Shown: positions 35,844-44,151 of the stretch, in pieces | How positions within the stretch are numbered: the stretch's first letter is position 1 | Layout of the letters: the number at the start of each line of letters is the position of its first letter | NCBI RefSeq assembly: GCF_001424345.1 | Contig: NZ_LMPF01000013.1 | Location: 1-49,457 of the forward strand | Direction of reading: 5' to 3' | From: Burkholderia sp. Leaf177 | Lineage (GTDB): Bacteria; Pseudomonadota; Gammaproteobacteria; Burkholderiales; Burkholderiaceae | DNA: 49,457 nucleotides | Position numbers and translations under genes: made by a program | The notes under the pieces: model-generated | Told to the model about the DNA's origin: nothing | The model's database searches: none | What the model saw: only the letters and a program-made list of their open reading frames with translations

Positions 35844-36069
35844 GTGTTGATCAGTTCAATCCAGGGTTCCGCACCAGCGTGGCGCGTAGTTTAACGGCTG
35901 CGGACGCGTTATGTTGTATGAGCTTTTCTAATGCCACATGAAATGTGCACGCACCGGCAAACATCAGAATTTGAAAGATTTGTAAGATCTCCATTCGATG
36001 TCCGAAAATTGCGTGTTCACACTTCGGAAAGAGCACTCACAAAAACCCCAAATCCCGCTTGGTTATTAT
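35844..36069. other. AT-rich intergenic stretch between permease and cold-shock gene
   Basis: No coding frame with a plausible start and codon use, and no RNA gene, is recognised here. The stretch is markedly AT-richer than the window average and ends at the strong cold-shock promoter. Confidence 0.5.
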
Positions 36070-36098
36070 TTGACCTTGTGTTTGATTCGCCGTATAAA
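36070..36098 (+). promoter_or_regulatory. strong sigma-70 promoter of the cold-shock gene
   Basis: TTGACC (36070-36075), a 17-bp spacer and TATAAA (36093-36098) make the best -35/-10 pair in the window. Transcription from about 36105 gives a 139-nt 5' leader, the length seen for cold-regulated csp mRNAs. Confidence 0.75.
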
Positions 36099-36243
36099 CC
36101 TTCTTGCAGGATTTCAAGCGGCGAGTGAATTGGTCTTTCGTAGTTCGCCCATTACGGTACTCCGGTTGGTCCCATTGCCCCTTCCTTGATTTTCATGCAC
36201 ATCCGGGCTTCGGCCTTATTCGACATCTTTAGGAACACGTAAC

Positions 36244-36447
36244 ATGGAAACCGGTACCGTCAAGTGGTTCAATGACGCAAAGGGCTTTGGCTTCATCACG
36301 CCGGACGGCGGCGGCGAAGATCTGTTCGCACATTTCTCCGAAATTCGCACGGAAGGCTTCAAGTCGCTTCAGGAAAACCAAAAGGTTAGCTTTGAAGTGA
36401 AGACTGGCCCGAAGGGCAAACAAGCTGCAAACATCAAGCCGGCCTGA
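36244..36447 (+). CDS. cold-shock protein, CspA family
   Basis: A 67-residue single cold-shock domain. RNP1 is KGFGFITP (13-20) and RNP2 is DLFAHFSEI (27-35), with the aromatic residues that stack on single-stranded RNA. CspA-type proteins melt mRNA structure. AGGAA lies about 10 nt before the ATG. The strong promoter with long leader suggests control at the RNA level, although the protein could equally be a constitutively made member. An intrinsic terminator follows directly, so it is a monocistronic gene. Confidence 0.95.
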   Translation: METGTVKWFNDAKGFGFITPDGGGEDLFAHFSEIRTEGFKSLQENQKVSFEVKTGPKGKQAANIKPA

Positions 36448-36473
36448 GTTTAGTCCGCTTGATTCGTTGAAAG

Positions 36474-36499
36474 AAAAACCCCGCTTTCGCGGGGTTTTT
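36474..36499. terminator. intrinsic terminator of the cold-shock gene
   Basis: AAAAACCCCGC (36474-36484), loop TTTC, GCGGGGTTTTT (36489-36499): a perfect 11-bp stem with a T-run. Confidence 0.92.
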
Positions 36500-36581
36500 C
36501 TTTTAACGTCACGGGTTTATCTCAGCACAACGAGAATCAACTTTAAATCCGATCAAATCTCGTTTTAGCAATTAATACCGA

Positions 36582-37832
36582 TTAACCAAATAACCGCCGA
36601 GCGTAAATTCCGAGGCCCGTCGCAACGCTCGCAAGCCGATCGCCAAATACCGCTTCAGCCGCAGGAAAGGCGCTTGATATCGATTGAGACAGAAAGCTGA
36701 GGCCCGTGGAACCGCCCGTGAAATAGACCGCGCTGATATCGGCTGGGGCAACGCCCGCGCGACGCACGGTTTCCTCGGCGGCCTGGGCAATCCGGCGCGT
36801 CTCTTCCAGGCCGGCATCGACGAGTTGCTGCGCCGTGAAGCCGATGCGCAGCGCCTCTTCCACCTCTTCCATGCCGATGGACGTCTCCCCGCCGGCGGCC
36901 ACATCGATCTTCGCGGCTTCCGCGTGCGACGCCAGCGCGTGACCAAGCCGGCGGTCGACAACACGCATCAGCCGATCGTGGTGGCGCTGGTCGCTGTAGA
37001 GGTGGCGCATCAGCTGCAGTTCGCCCACGCGCTTGGGCGCATAAACGGTGTTGATCAGGTGCCACGTGGCGAGATCGAAATAGACGCGGTTCGGCACCTC
37101 GCGGCCTTCCGGCGCGATGGATTGATAACCGAGTTCGCGAAGGATGGTCGCGAGTTCGACGCGCCGGTCGAAGTCCGTGCCTGCAACGTGGACGCCGTAG
37201 TGCGCGAGCACGTCGTCTTTACGCGACAATTTTTCGGCACGCTCCGGTCCGACACGCACGAGCGAAAAGTCCGATGTACCGCCACCGATATCCGCGACGA
37301 GAACCAGCGCTTCCTTCGTGAGCGTGGCTTCGTAATCGAAAGCAGCCGCAATCGGCTCGTATTGAAAGTGGATGTCCGTCAGGCCGATTGCTTGCGCCGC
37401 GGCCTGCAACTGGTTCTGCGCGAGTTGATCGGCGCGCGAATCGTCATCGACGAAAAATACCGGGCGTCCCAGCACCGCGCGCGTGATCGGCGTGCTCGAA
37501 ACGGCTTGCGCTTTCTGTTTTAAATGCTGAAGGAACAGCGTAATGACGTCGACGTAGCGGATCGCCGAACCGTCGCCGAGGTCCGTGCTGGTTTCGGCCA
37601 GCGGCGAGCCGAGAATACTTTTCATGGAGCGCATCAAACGGCCGTCGAAGCCGTCGATATACGCCTCGAGCGCCGCGCGCCCGTAGGCCTGCTCGTCCTC
37701 GTCCGTGTTGAAAAAGACAGCGGTCGGCAGCGTCGTGGCGTTGCCTTCGACCGGAGCAAGCCGGATCGATGCCCCGTCGGGCAATGCGACCGCGGAGTTC
37801 GACGTGCCGAAATCGATCGCGCAATAAGTCAT
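36582..37832 (-). CDS. Hsp70-like ATPase (YegD-type, no substrate domain)
   Basis: A 416-residue actin/Hsp70-fold protein. The phosphate-1 loop is AIDFGTSNSAVALPDG near the N-terminus, phosphate-2 is LVADIGGGTSDFSLVRVG, and the adenosine motif is VYFTGGSTGLSF. The length covers only the nucleotide-binding domain; there is no peptide-binding domain or DnaK lid, so it is like E. coli YegD, whose role is unknown. The ATG at 37832 gives the conserved MTYCAIDFGTSN start; longer readings add 86 residues of unrelated sequence. It is divergent from an MFS gene. No clear ribosome-binding site is seen. Confidence 0.85.
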   Translation of the reverse strand: MTYCAIDFGTSNSAVALPDGASIRLAPVEGNATTLPTAVFFNTDEDEQAYGRAALEAYIDGFDGRLMRSMKSILGSPLAETSTDLGDGSAIRYVDVITLFLQHLKQKAQAVSSTPITRAVLGRPVFFVDDDSRADQLAQNQLQAAAQAIGLTDIHFQYEPIAAAFDYEATLTKEALVLVADIGGGTSDFSLVRVGPERAEKLSRKDDVLAHYGVHVAGTDFDRRVELATILRELGYQSIAPEGREVPNRVYFDLATWHLINTVYAPKRVGELQLMRHLYSDQRHHDRLMRVVDRRLGHALASHAEAAKIDVAAGGETSIGMEEVEEALRIGFTAQQLVDAGLEETRRIAQAAEETVRRAGVAPADISAVYFTGGSTGLSFLSQSISSAFPAAEAVFGDRLASVATGLGIYARRLFG

Positions 37833-38028
37833 GAGGTGAGCGACGGCAGCGTGAACCCCGCTGAGCATCGCAAACAAAAAGTGGAGCGCGTTTTTAGCAC
37901 GTAACGCGCTGCACTTCAACCTGCGATCAAAAACATGGGCGACGGTACGGTTTTTGCTCGAAAACCCGGTAATTAGTACCCTACCGGCGTGCATCTCGCC
38001 GGATTTCCACAAGCTCTCGGCAAAATGC

Positions 38029-39507
38029 ATGAACGACACGACCGTAACCTCCGAGCTCGACCAGGACGACAAAACAGCCGCGAAGATCATCGAGACGGAT
38101 CTCCCCGGCCGGCTCGACAGGTTACCGTGGGGACGCTTTCATACGCTGATCGTGGCGGCGCTCGGCATCACCTGGTTGCTCGACGGGCTGGAAGTGACGC
38201 TCGCGGGCGCGGTGGCGAGCGCGCTCAAGGCAAGCCACGTTCTGAAGTTTTCAAACGCCGATGTCGGTATTGCCGGCAGCGCCTACATTGCCGGCGCGGT
38301 GGTCGGAGCACTCGGTTTTGGATGGCTGACGGACAGGCTCGGGCGCCGAAAACTCTTTTTCATCACCTTGTTTCTGTACGTGGCGGCGACCGCGGCGACC
38401 GCGTTCTCATGGGATCTCGCCAGCTTCGTCCTCTTCCGCTTCCTTACCGGCGCGGGCATTGGCGGCGAATACACCGCCATCAACTCCACGATTCAGGAAT
38501 TCACGCCCGCCCGCGTGCGCGGCTGGACCGATCTCGCGATCAACGGCACGTTCTGGGTCGGCGCGGCATTGGGCGCGGCCGGGTCCATCGTGCTGCTCGA
38601 TCCCGGCCTGCTGCCGCCGGATTACGGCTGGCGGGCGTGCTTTCTTATCGGCGCAATTCTAGGGCTCGCAATTCTGTTCATGCGCATGTGGGTGCCGGAA
38701 AGTCCGCGTTGGCTGATCACGCATAACCGCGTGGATGAGGCGAAGGAGATCGTGGAAGGCATTGAAGCGCAGTTTCGCAAGCACGGCGTGACGCTGCCTT
38801 CCAATCCCGTCAAGCCGTTGCGCCTTCACGCCCGCGACCATACGAAGCTGAGCGAAGTGTTCCATTCGCTGTTTTATTCTCATCGGCGCCGTTCGCTGGT
38901 GGGCCTGACGCTGATGACCGCGCAGGCGTTTTTCTACAACGCGATATTTTTCACTTATGCGCTGGTGCTGACGGATTTCTATCATGTGCCGGGGGATCAC
39001 ATCGGCTGGTACGTGTTGCCGTTCGCCGCGGGCAATTTCCTCGGGCCGCTCGTGCTCGGCCGGCTCTTCGATGTCCTCGGCCGCCGCAAGATGATCGCCT
39101 TCACCTACGGCATATCGGGCGTCCTGCTGACCATCAGCGGCTACATGTTCGAGCAAGGCATGTTGACGAGCACGACGCAAACCATCTCGTGGATGGTGAT
39201 CTTCTTCTTCGCGTCGTCGGCGGCGAGTTCGGCTTATCTCACCGTCAGCGAAACTTTTCCGCTGGAGATACGGGCGCTCGCCATCGCCATTTTTTACGCG
39301 TTTGGGACGGCGCTGGGCGGCATTGCCGGGCCTGCGCTGTTCGGGCGGCTTATCGATACCCATCAGCGCGGCGCCGTGTTCACGGGCTATCTGATCGGTT
39401 CTGCGCTGATGGTGCTCGCAGCGGTCGTTGCGGGGATCTGGGGCGTATCGGCCGAGCGCAAGTCGCTGGAGGACGTGGCGCGGCCGTTGTCATCGGCGGA
39501 AGAGTGA
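38029..39507 (+). CDS. MFS transporter, sugar-porter/metabolite:H+ symporter type
   Basis: A 492-residue 12-helix transporter. The MFS signature between helices 2 and 3 is GWLTDRLGRRKLFF and its second copy in the C half is LGRLFDVLGRRKMIAF. FRFLTGAGIGGEYTAINS and PESPRWLITHNR after helix 6 are typical of the sugar/organic-acid symporter branch. The hydrophilic N-terminal 35 residues are cytoplasmic. The substrate is unknown. The ATG at 38029 precedes a normal N-terminus; an upstream in-frame start would add 25 residues. It is divergent from the Hsp70-like gene and convergent with the nitroreductase gene. Confidence 0.88.
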   Translation: MNDTTVTSELDQDDKTAAKIIETDLPGRLDRLPWGRFHTLIVAALGITWLLDGLEVTLAGAVASALKASHVLKFSNADVGIAGSAYIAGAVVGALGFGWLTDRLGRRKLFFITLFLYVAATAATAFSWDLASFVLFRFLTGAGIGGEYTAINSTIQEFTPARVRGWTDLAINGTFWVGAALGAAGSIVLLDPGLLPPDYGWRACFLIGAILGLAILFMRMWVPESPRWLITHNRVDEAKEIVEGIEAQFRKHGVTLPSNPVKPLRLHARDHTKLSEVFHSLFYSHRRRSLVGLTLMTAQAFFYNAIFFTYALVLTDFYHVPGDHIGWYVLPFAAGNFLGPLVLGRLFDVLGRRKMIAFTYGISGVLLTISGYMFEQGMLTSTTQTISWMVIFFFASSAASSAYLTVSETFPLEIRALAIAIFYAFGTALGGIAGPALFGRLIDTHQRGAVFTGYLIGSALMVLAAVVAGIWGVSAERKSLEDVARPLSSAEE

Positions 39508-39509
39508 GG

Positions 39510-39536
39510 TTCCCTCGGCGCGGATTGCCGAGGGAA
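39510..39536. terminator. hairpin between convergent MFS and nitroreductase genes
   Basis: TTCCCTCGGC (39510-39519) and GCCGAGGGAA (39527-39536) form a perfect 10-bp stem with a 7-nt loop, 3 bp after the MFS stop codon. It lacks a T-run, so termination may be weak, but its placement between convergent ends suggests that role. Confidence 0.5.
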
Positions 39537-39548
39537 ACACGCTGCTGC

Positions 39549-40145
39549 TTACTTGAACGCGTTGCCCCAGGCGCCATCGAATGCAATTTCACCGATCGCC
39601 ACGCGTGCGCGCGGTCCGAGTTCACGTTCGCGCAAGGCGTCGTCGAGCGTGGCCGGATCGCCCGGATGGCCGAGCGAAATCATGGCGATGACTTCGACGT
39701 CGTCCGGCGGCGAGAAGGTATTGCGGAACGCGGTGGTATCGAAACCGCTCATTTGATGCGCCGCCAATCCCAGCGAGTGCGCCTGCAACACCAGCGAAAA
39801 TGCAGCCGCGCCAGCGTCGTACGGCGCCGTGCGGTTCACGTCGCCCTTCGCCGTCAGCGTCTGCGCCAGCACGCAGATTAGCACCGGCACGTTGGCGTTC
39901 CAGCCCTGGTTGAACGGCACGAGCGTGGCGAATGCTTTATCGAACGCGGCCTGGTCGTGGTTACGATCGAACAGCACGAAACGCCACGGCTGCATGTTGT
40001 AGGACGATGGCGCCCAGCGCGCGGCTTCTAGAACGCTATGCAACTGCTCGCGGCTCACCGCTTTGTTCGATATGGCCCGCGGGCTCCATCGACCGGCGAG
40101 CAACGGGTCGATGACAACTTCGGTCGGCGCAACTTTTTCTGTCAT
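39549..40145 (-). CDS. nitroreductase family protein
   Basis: A 198-residue FMN-dependent nitroreductase-fold protein. The FMN phosphate contact is GRWSPRAISNKAV near residues 18-30, the core AARWAPSSYNMQPWRFVLF (about 41-59) matches the family signature, and the late region VEVIAMISLGHPGDP is the typical final strand. It probably reduces nitro or quinone compounds with NAD(P)H as a dimer. AGGATCG precedes the ATG. It follows the second MFS gene on the minus strand after 129 bp. Confidence 0.88.
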   Translation of the reverse strand: MTEKVAPTEVVIDPLLAGRWSPRAISNKAVSREQLHSVLEAARWAPSSYNMQPWRFVLFDRNHDQAAFDKAFATLVPFNQGWNANVPVLICVLAQTLTAKGDVNRTAPYDAGAAAFSLVLQAHSLGLAAHQMSGFDTTAFRNTFSPPDDVEVIAMISLGHPGDPATLDDALRERELGPRARVAIGEIAFDGAWGNAFK

Positions 40146-40274
40146 GGGCGATCCTGATTCGGGTTGGTCAGTACGAGCGGCACACTTTAAACGTGCGCCG
40201 CAACCGCAATAGGATAACCAAGGCCGCGAACCCGTGCTGCAGCACGAAGACTGCCGTTATTTTGGATCGCTGGC

Positions 40275-41558
40275 TTACGTCGCGACCGCCTGCACCCGCC
40301 GCGACGCCTTGTTGATCCGCAAGACCATCACTGCAGCGACAATACACAGGCTGCCCGAAATCATCGTGGCGACCGTGTACGTTCCAAGGCTCGCGCGCAA
40401 CATGCCGCCGCCGAGCGCCGCGAACGCCGCGCCGAGCTGATGCGCCGCGACCACCCAGCCGAACACGATCGGCGCCGATTCCTTCCCGTACACATCGGTG
40501 GCGAGCTTGACGGTGGGCGGAACGGTTGCAACCCAGTCGAGCCCGTAGAACACCGCGAAAATCGGCAAGCCATAAAAATCGATGCCAAACGCCTGCGGCA
40601 AGAACATCAGCGACAAGCCGCGCAAACCGTAATACCAGAACAGCAGCACGCGGGCGTTGAAACGGTCCGACAGCCAGCCGGAAAGCGTCGTGCCGAACAG
40701 ATCGAAGATGCCCATGGCAGCAAGGAGGCCCGCGCCCTGCACTTCGCTCATGCCGTGATCGGCGCACATCGCGATCAGGTGCGTTCCTATGTACCCGTTC
40801 GTGCTCGCGCCGCAAATGAAAAAGCTCCCGGCCAACAACCAGAAATCGCGCGTCTTGCTTGCCATCCCGAGCGTGCCGAATGCGAGCGTGATCGGGTTTT
40901 TCTGCGCGATGGGAACGGGCGGAGGGGCATCGGCGGGTTCGCCAAATGGACGCAGCACCAGGTCCGACGGACGTTCCGGCAGCAGCCATGCAACCAGCGG
41001 CAACATGATCGCGGCCGCAGCGGCCACGACCAGCACGACGGGCCGCCAGCCGAAATGTTCGGCAATCGCCGCAAGCACCGGCAGGAATACGAGTTGGCCC
41101 GTCGCCGAGCTGGCGGTGAGAACGCCCATCGCCAGACCGCGATGCGTGGTGAACCAGCGGTTCACGACCGTAGCCGCCAGCGTCATCGCTGCAACGCCGG
41201 TCGCGCCACCGACCAGCACGCCCCAGACGAGGACCATTTGCCAGGGCGCTGTCATCAGCGACGACAACGCCACGCCCGTCGCCAAAGTGGCAAGCGCGAC
41301 CAGCACGGTCGGCCGAACGCCGAAGCGCTGCATGGCGGCCGCGGCGAACGGTCCGGTCAGCCCATAAAGCGCGAGATTGATCGATATTGCCAGCGAAATC
41401 GTGGCGCGGCTCCAGCCGAATTGCTGCTCGAGCGGCAACATCATGACGCTCGGCGTCGCACGCGTGCCGGCCGCGGCAAGCAGCACAAGAAAGACCACGC
41501 CCACCGATATCCACGCGTAATGCATGCGGCCGGAAAGCCGCCTTGCTGCCCAATTCAT
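40275..41558 (-). CDS. MFS transporter, OFA/monocarboxylate-like
   Basis: A 427-residue 12-helix MFS protein. It begins with MHYAWISVGVVFLVLLAAAG; the loop AAAMQRFGVRPTVL stands where the classic motif lies, and the middle loop (about residues 195-215) is short. The hydrophobicity pattern (FFICGASTNGYIGTHLIAM and others) fits oxalate/formate or monocarboxylate antiporter-like families; the substrate is unknown. GGAG lies about 8 nt before the ATG. It is divergent from a TetR regulator across 133 bp containing a duplicated operator, so it is probably the target of that regulator. Confidence 0.85.
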   Translation of the reverse strand: MNWAARRLSGRMHYAWISVGVVFLVLLAAAGTRATPSVMMLPLEQQFGWSRATISLAISINLALYGLTGPFAAAAMQRFGVRPTVLVALATLATGVALSSLMTAPWQMVLVWGVLVGGATGVAAMTLAATVVNRWFTTHRGLAMGVLTASSATGQLVFLPVLAAIAEHFGWRPVVLVVAAAAAIMLPLVAWLLPERPSDLVLRPFGEPADAPPPVPIAQKNPITLAFGTLGMASKTRDFWLLAGSFFICGASTNGYIGTHLIAMCADHGMSEVQGAGLLAAMGIFDLFGTTLSGWLSDRFNARVLLFWYYGLRGLSLMFLPQAFGIDFYGLPIFAVFYGLDWVATVPPTVKLATDVYGKESAPIVFGWVVAAHQLGAAFAALGGGMLRASLGTYTVATMISGSLCIVAAVMVLRINKASRRVQAVAT

Positions 41559-41605
41559 GCTTCGCTCCGGTTTTTCATCAATTTTTGCGTGGCGCCGGCG
41601 TCTAC

Positions 41606-41655
41606 GTTACCGATCAGTCACATTGAGGTTGCGAGCTTAGTGACTGCTCGGTAAC
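41606..41655. promoter_or_regulatory. duplicated 16-bp operator between MFS and TetR genes
   Basis: GTTACCGATCAGTCAC (41606-41621) and GTGACTGCTCGGTAAC (41640-41655) are inverted copies differing at one position of 16. Each is itself an imperfect palindrome (12 and 10 of 16 positions symmetric), with centres 34 bp apart. The second copy covers the spacer and -10 region of the tetR promoter candidate. This is the pattern of a two-site TetR-family operator; binding is inferred. Confidence 0.7.
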
Positions 41656-41657
41656 AT
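41629..41657 (+). promoter_or_regulatory. promoter candidate of the TetR gene
   Basis: TTGCGA (41629-41634), 17-bp spacer, TAACAT (41652-41657). It predicts a start near 41664, which supports the GTG at 41692 rather than the ATG at 41656 as the translation start. Confidence 0.5.
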
Positions 41658-41691
41658 GTCAAGAATCCCTTCGGATTCAGAGGATATCGCT

Positions 41692-42336
41692 GTGGTACGA
41701 GCATCGACTGGAAACACTATCGCCGATAAAAAACCCGTTCGCCGGCATATGGACGGAGCGACCGCGCAGGAGCAGTTGCTCGACGCCGCGGAACGGCTTT
41801 TTTATCGCGACGGCATTCGCGCGATCAGCGTGGACGCCGTGGTGGAACGCGCCGGCGTGAACAAGATGAGCGTGTACCGGCAGTTTTCATCGAAGGACGA
41901 TCTCGTGGTCGCGTACCTCACGCGCATGGACGAGCGGTTCAGGGGACGCGTGGAGGAAAGCATCGCGAAGCACCCTGGCGATCCCGCGAAAGGGCTCGTG
42001 CAGAGCATCGTGGATCTTGTCGGACGCGCATCTCGGCCAGATTATCGCGGCTGCCCGTTCGTGAACGTCGCGTGCGAATTCGCGGACCGGGAACATCCGG
42101 CGCGGGTATCGGTGGCGCGCAACAAGGCTTATCTAATTGGACGATTGCTGGAATTGTCGGAGGAAGCGGGCGCAGCCGACCCTCAGTTGCTTGCCGATTC
42201 GCTCGCGTTATTAGTCGAGGGAATCTACGCGTCGAGTCAGACTTTCGGCCCCGGCTGCGGCGCGATGCGCAGCGCGCCCATGACGGCCGAGATGCTCGTG
42301 CGCGGCGCGTGCGCTGGAAGCAAGGTCGAAGCATGA
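41692..42336 (+). CDS. TetR/AcrR-family transcriptional regulator
   Basis: A 214-residue regulator. The N-terminal helix-turn-helix is EQLLDAAERLFYRDGIRAIS then VDAVVERAGVNKMSVYRQFS, followed by a ligand-binding domain of divergent sequence (DYRGCPFVNVACEFADREHP is a recognisable TetR_C segment). The GTG at 41692 has AGAGGA 7 nt upstream; the ATG at 41656 would place the start codon inside the -10 box. It is divergent from the MFS transporter and probably represses both through the twin operator. Its stop overlaps the DUF1415 start by ATGA. Confidence 0.82.
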   Translation: MVRASTGNTIADKKPVRRHMDGATAQEQLLDAAERLFYRDGIRAISVDAVVERAGVNKMSVYRQFSSKDDLVVAYLTRMDERFRGRVEESIAKHPGDPAKGLVQSIVDLVGRASRPDYRGCPFVNVACEFADREHPARVSVARNKAYLIGRLLELSEEAGAADPQLLADSLALLVEGIYASSQTFGPGCGAMRSAPMTAEMLVRGACAGSKVEA

Positions 42337-42887
42337 ACGAAGAAATTATCGATGCAACGCGGCACTGGCTGACGCGCGCGGTTATCGGGCTGAATTTGTG
42401 CCCGTTTGCCAAAGCGGTGTACGTGAAGGAGCAGATTCGCTACACGGTAAGCGAGGCGCGTACGTTCGAAAACGTGCTGGCCGATCTGGAAACCGAGCTC
42501 AAATATCTTGCCGATTCCGATCCGGAACAGACCGATACAACCTTGTTGATCGTTCCTCACGCGCTGTCCGATTTCGCCGAGTACAACGACGCGCTTCATT
42601 TCGCCGATACGCTGCTCAAGCAACTCCGGCTCCAAGGCGAATTGCAGATCGCGAGTTTCCATCCGGATTATCAATTCGATGACGCCGGTCCCGACGACAT
42701 CGAAAACTTCACGAACCGCGCGCCCTATCCGATCTTCCATTTGCTGCGCGAAGCCAGCATAGAACGCGCGGTGGATGCCTTCCCGGACGCCGCCGATATC
42801 TACGAACGAAACATGGCAACGCTGCGTCGTCTAGGCCGTTCGGGATGGCAAGAACAGATGAAACGCGAGATCGATATCAAGTCGTAA
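42333..42887 (+). CDS. DUF1415 family protein
   Basis: A 184-residue protein with the DUF1415 pattern: TRHWLTRAVIGLNLCPFAKA near the N-terminus, TTLLIVPHALSDF in mid-protein and ASFHPDYQFDDAGPDDIENF followed by NRAPYPIFHLLRE. The conserved Cys, His and Asp residues suggest an enzyme or metal site, but no function is established. It is translationally coupled to the TetR gene (ATGA) and overlaps the convergent methyltransferase gene by 11 bp. Confidence 0.85.
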   Translation: MNEEIIDATRHWLTRAVIGLNLCPFAKAVYVKEQIRYTVSEARTFENVLADLETELKYLADSDPEQTDTTLLIVPHALSDFAEYNDALHFADTLLKQLRLQGELQIASFHPDYQFDDAGPDDIENFTNRAPYPIFHLLREASIERAVDAFPDAADIYERNMATLRRLGRSGWQEQMKREIDIKS

Positions 42888-43782
42888 AGAAGCGCTCGCG
42901 CATCTCTGCAAGGCCGAGCGTTTCGAGTACATCGGACAAACGTTGCGCGGGTTTTCCGCGCGGCAAGTCCTTGAATTGCGCGATGATCAACTCGTTTTTC
43001 ATCGAGTGTTCCCAGCCAACGAGCTCCGTCACGCTGACCTGATAACCGTGCGATTCCAGTTGCAGGCATCGCAACACGTTCGTGATCTGGCTGCCGAATT
43101 CGCGTGTATGCAGCGGATGCCGCCACATTTCCGTCAGTACATTCTTCGATAACGAATGGCCCTTGTTCTTGCGCAGAACGGCGGCCACTTCTGCCTGGCA
43201 ACACGGCACGACCACAATGGTCTTCGCCCTTTTCTGCAGGGCGAAATGAATGGCGTCGTCGGTTGCGGTATTGCACGCATGCAAGGCCGTGACGACGTCC
43301 ACCGTTTCCGGCAAGCGATCCGATGTGGTCGATTCAGCCACCGACAAATTCAGAAACGACATCCCCTCGAAGCCCAGTCGCGCGGCCAATTCCTCCGATT
43401 TTTCAACCAGTTCCGGGCGCGTCTCAATTCCATAGATATGTGACCGATCGCGCAGAGCTTTGAAGTAGAGATCGTAGAGAATGAAGCCAAGGTAGGACTT
43501 GCCTGCGCCATGATCGACCAGCGTCACCGAACTCTGCTTTGCATGAATTTCCGCAAGCAACGGCTCGATGAATTGAAACAGGTGATAGACCTGTTTCAGC
43601 TTGCGGCGGCTGTCTTGATTCATCTTGCCGTCGCGAGTAAGGATGTGCAGTTCCTTCAAAAGCTCGATGGATTGCCCGGGACGAATGTCGTGCTTGTCGC
43701 CCGTCGAGCTGGCCTCCGGTTTTTTATCGGACGAATCCGATGATGCAATAGGCGCGTTCAACGCCCGGGACTTCTTGGCCAT
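42877..43782 (-). CDS. class I SAM-dependent methyltransferase-like protein
   Basis: A 301-residue protein. The first 40 residues are Ser/Lys-rich and probably disordered. The SAM-binding strand is TLVDHGAGKSYLGFILYDLY (about residues 87-106), followed by IYGIETRPELVEKSEELA, DVVTALHACNTATDDAIHFA and TIVVVPCCQAEVA. The paired Cys after the fourth strand and the LHAC motif recall the RRNAD1/METTL25/GSTCD group rather than common DNA or RNA methyltransferases. The substrate is unknown. Its 3' end overlaps the DUF1415 gene. Confidence 0.75.
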   Translation of the reverse strand: MAKKSRALNAPIASSDSSDKKPEASSTGDKHDIRPGQSIELLKELHILTRDGKMNQDSRRKLKQVYHLFQFIEPLLAEIHAKQSSVTLVDHGAGKSYLGFILYDLYFKALRDRSHIYGIETRPELVEKSEELAARLGFEGMSFLNLSVAESTTSDRLPETVDVVTALHACNTATDDAIHFALQKRAKTIVVVPCCQAEVAAVLRKNKGHSLSKNVLTEMWRHPLHTREFGSQITNVLRCLQLESHGYQVSVTELVGWEHSMKNELIIAQFKDLPRGKPAQRLSDVLETLGLAEMRERFFTT

Positions 43783-44151
43783 CGTCTGGATACCGTAGGA
43801 ATTTTTGCGGAAGGATTTAGCTTGAAGTGTGCGCTAACCGCTGGATGTATCGGTGCAAATGCGCAAGTTTACCCAAAAGCGCAAAGACGCTCCCGCACAA
43901 CGCAGCGTCAGGAATTGGTAAGCGAATCGAGAGCGCCAATTTCAGATGGAACATTTCGTGCATTTAGAACGGGAAAACCAACGGGACGAACGAACGCAAC
44001 AGCGGCACAAAGCCGCAAAACAGATTGAACAACAAGCCTGTAGCCAAGGCGAGCGCGATTGACCGGTCGTAATCATGCGCTGCCTGTTACGTAACACCCA
44101 CGCACTTTAGGCGCGTTCCCTGAGGAACACGCGAACGAAATGAGGACGGCA
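43783..44151. other. 369-bp intergenic region with no confident gene
   Basis: It contains a perfect 12-bp palindrome TGTTACGTAACA (44085-44096) and a hairpin (GCGTTCC 44113-44119 with GGAACACGC 44124-44132) upstream of the next gene. Short open frames exist on both strands (plus 43946-44062, charged; the complementary minus frame is strongly hydrophobic), but none has a ribosome-binding site. Confidence 0.5.

Noticed and set aside
37833..38090. 86-codon N-terminal extension of the Hsp70-like protein
   Set aside because: The extension lies before the conserved ATPase start and overlaps the divergent MFS start region.
40168..41553. 461-codon frame on the same strand as the second MFS gene but another register
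   Set aside because: It gives an Arg/Ala-rich product without membrane helices, whereas the chosen register gives a clean 12-helix transporter.
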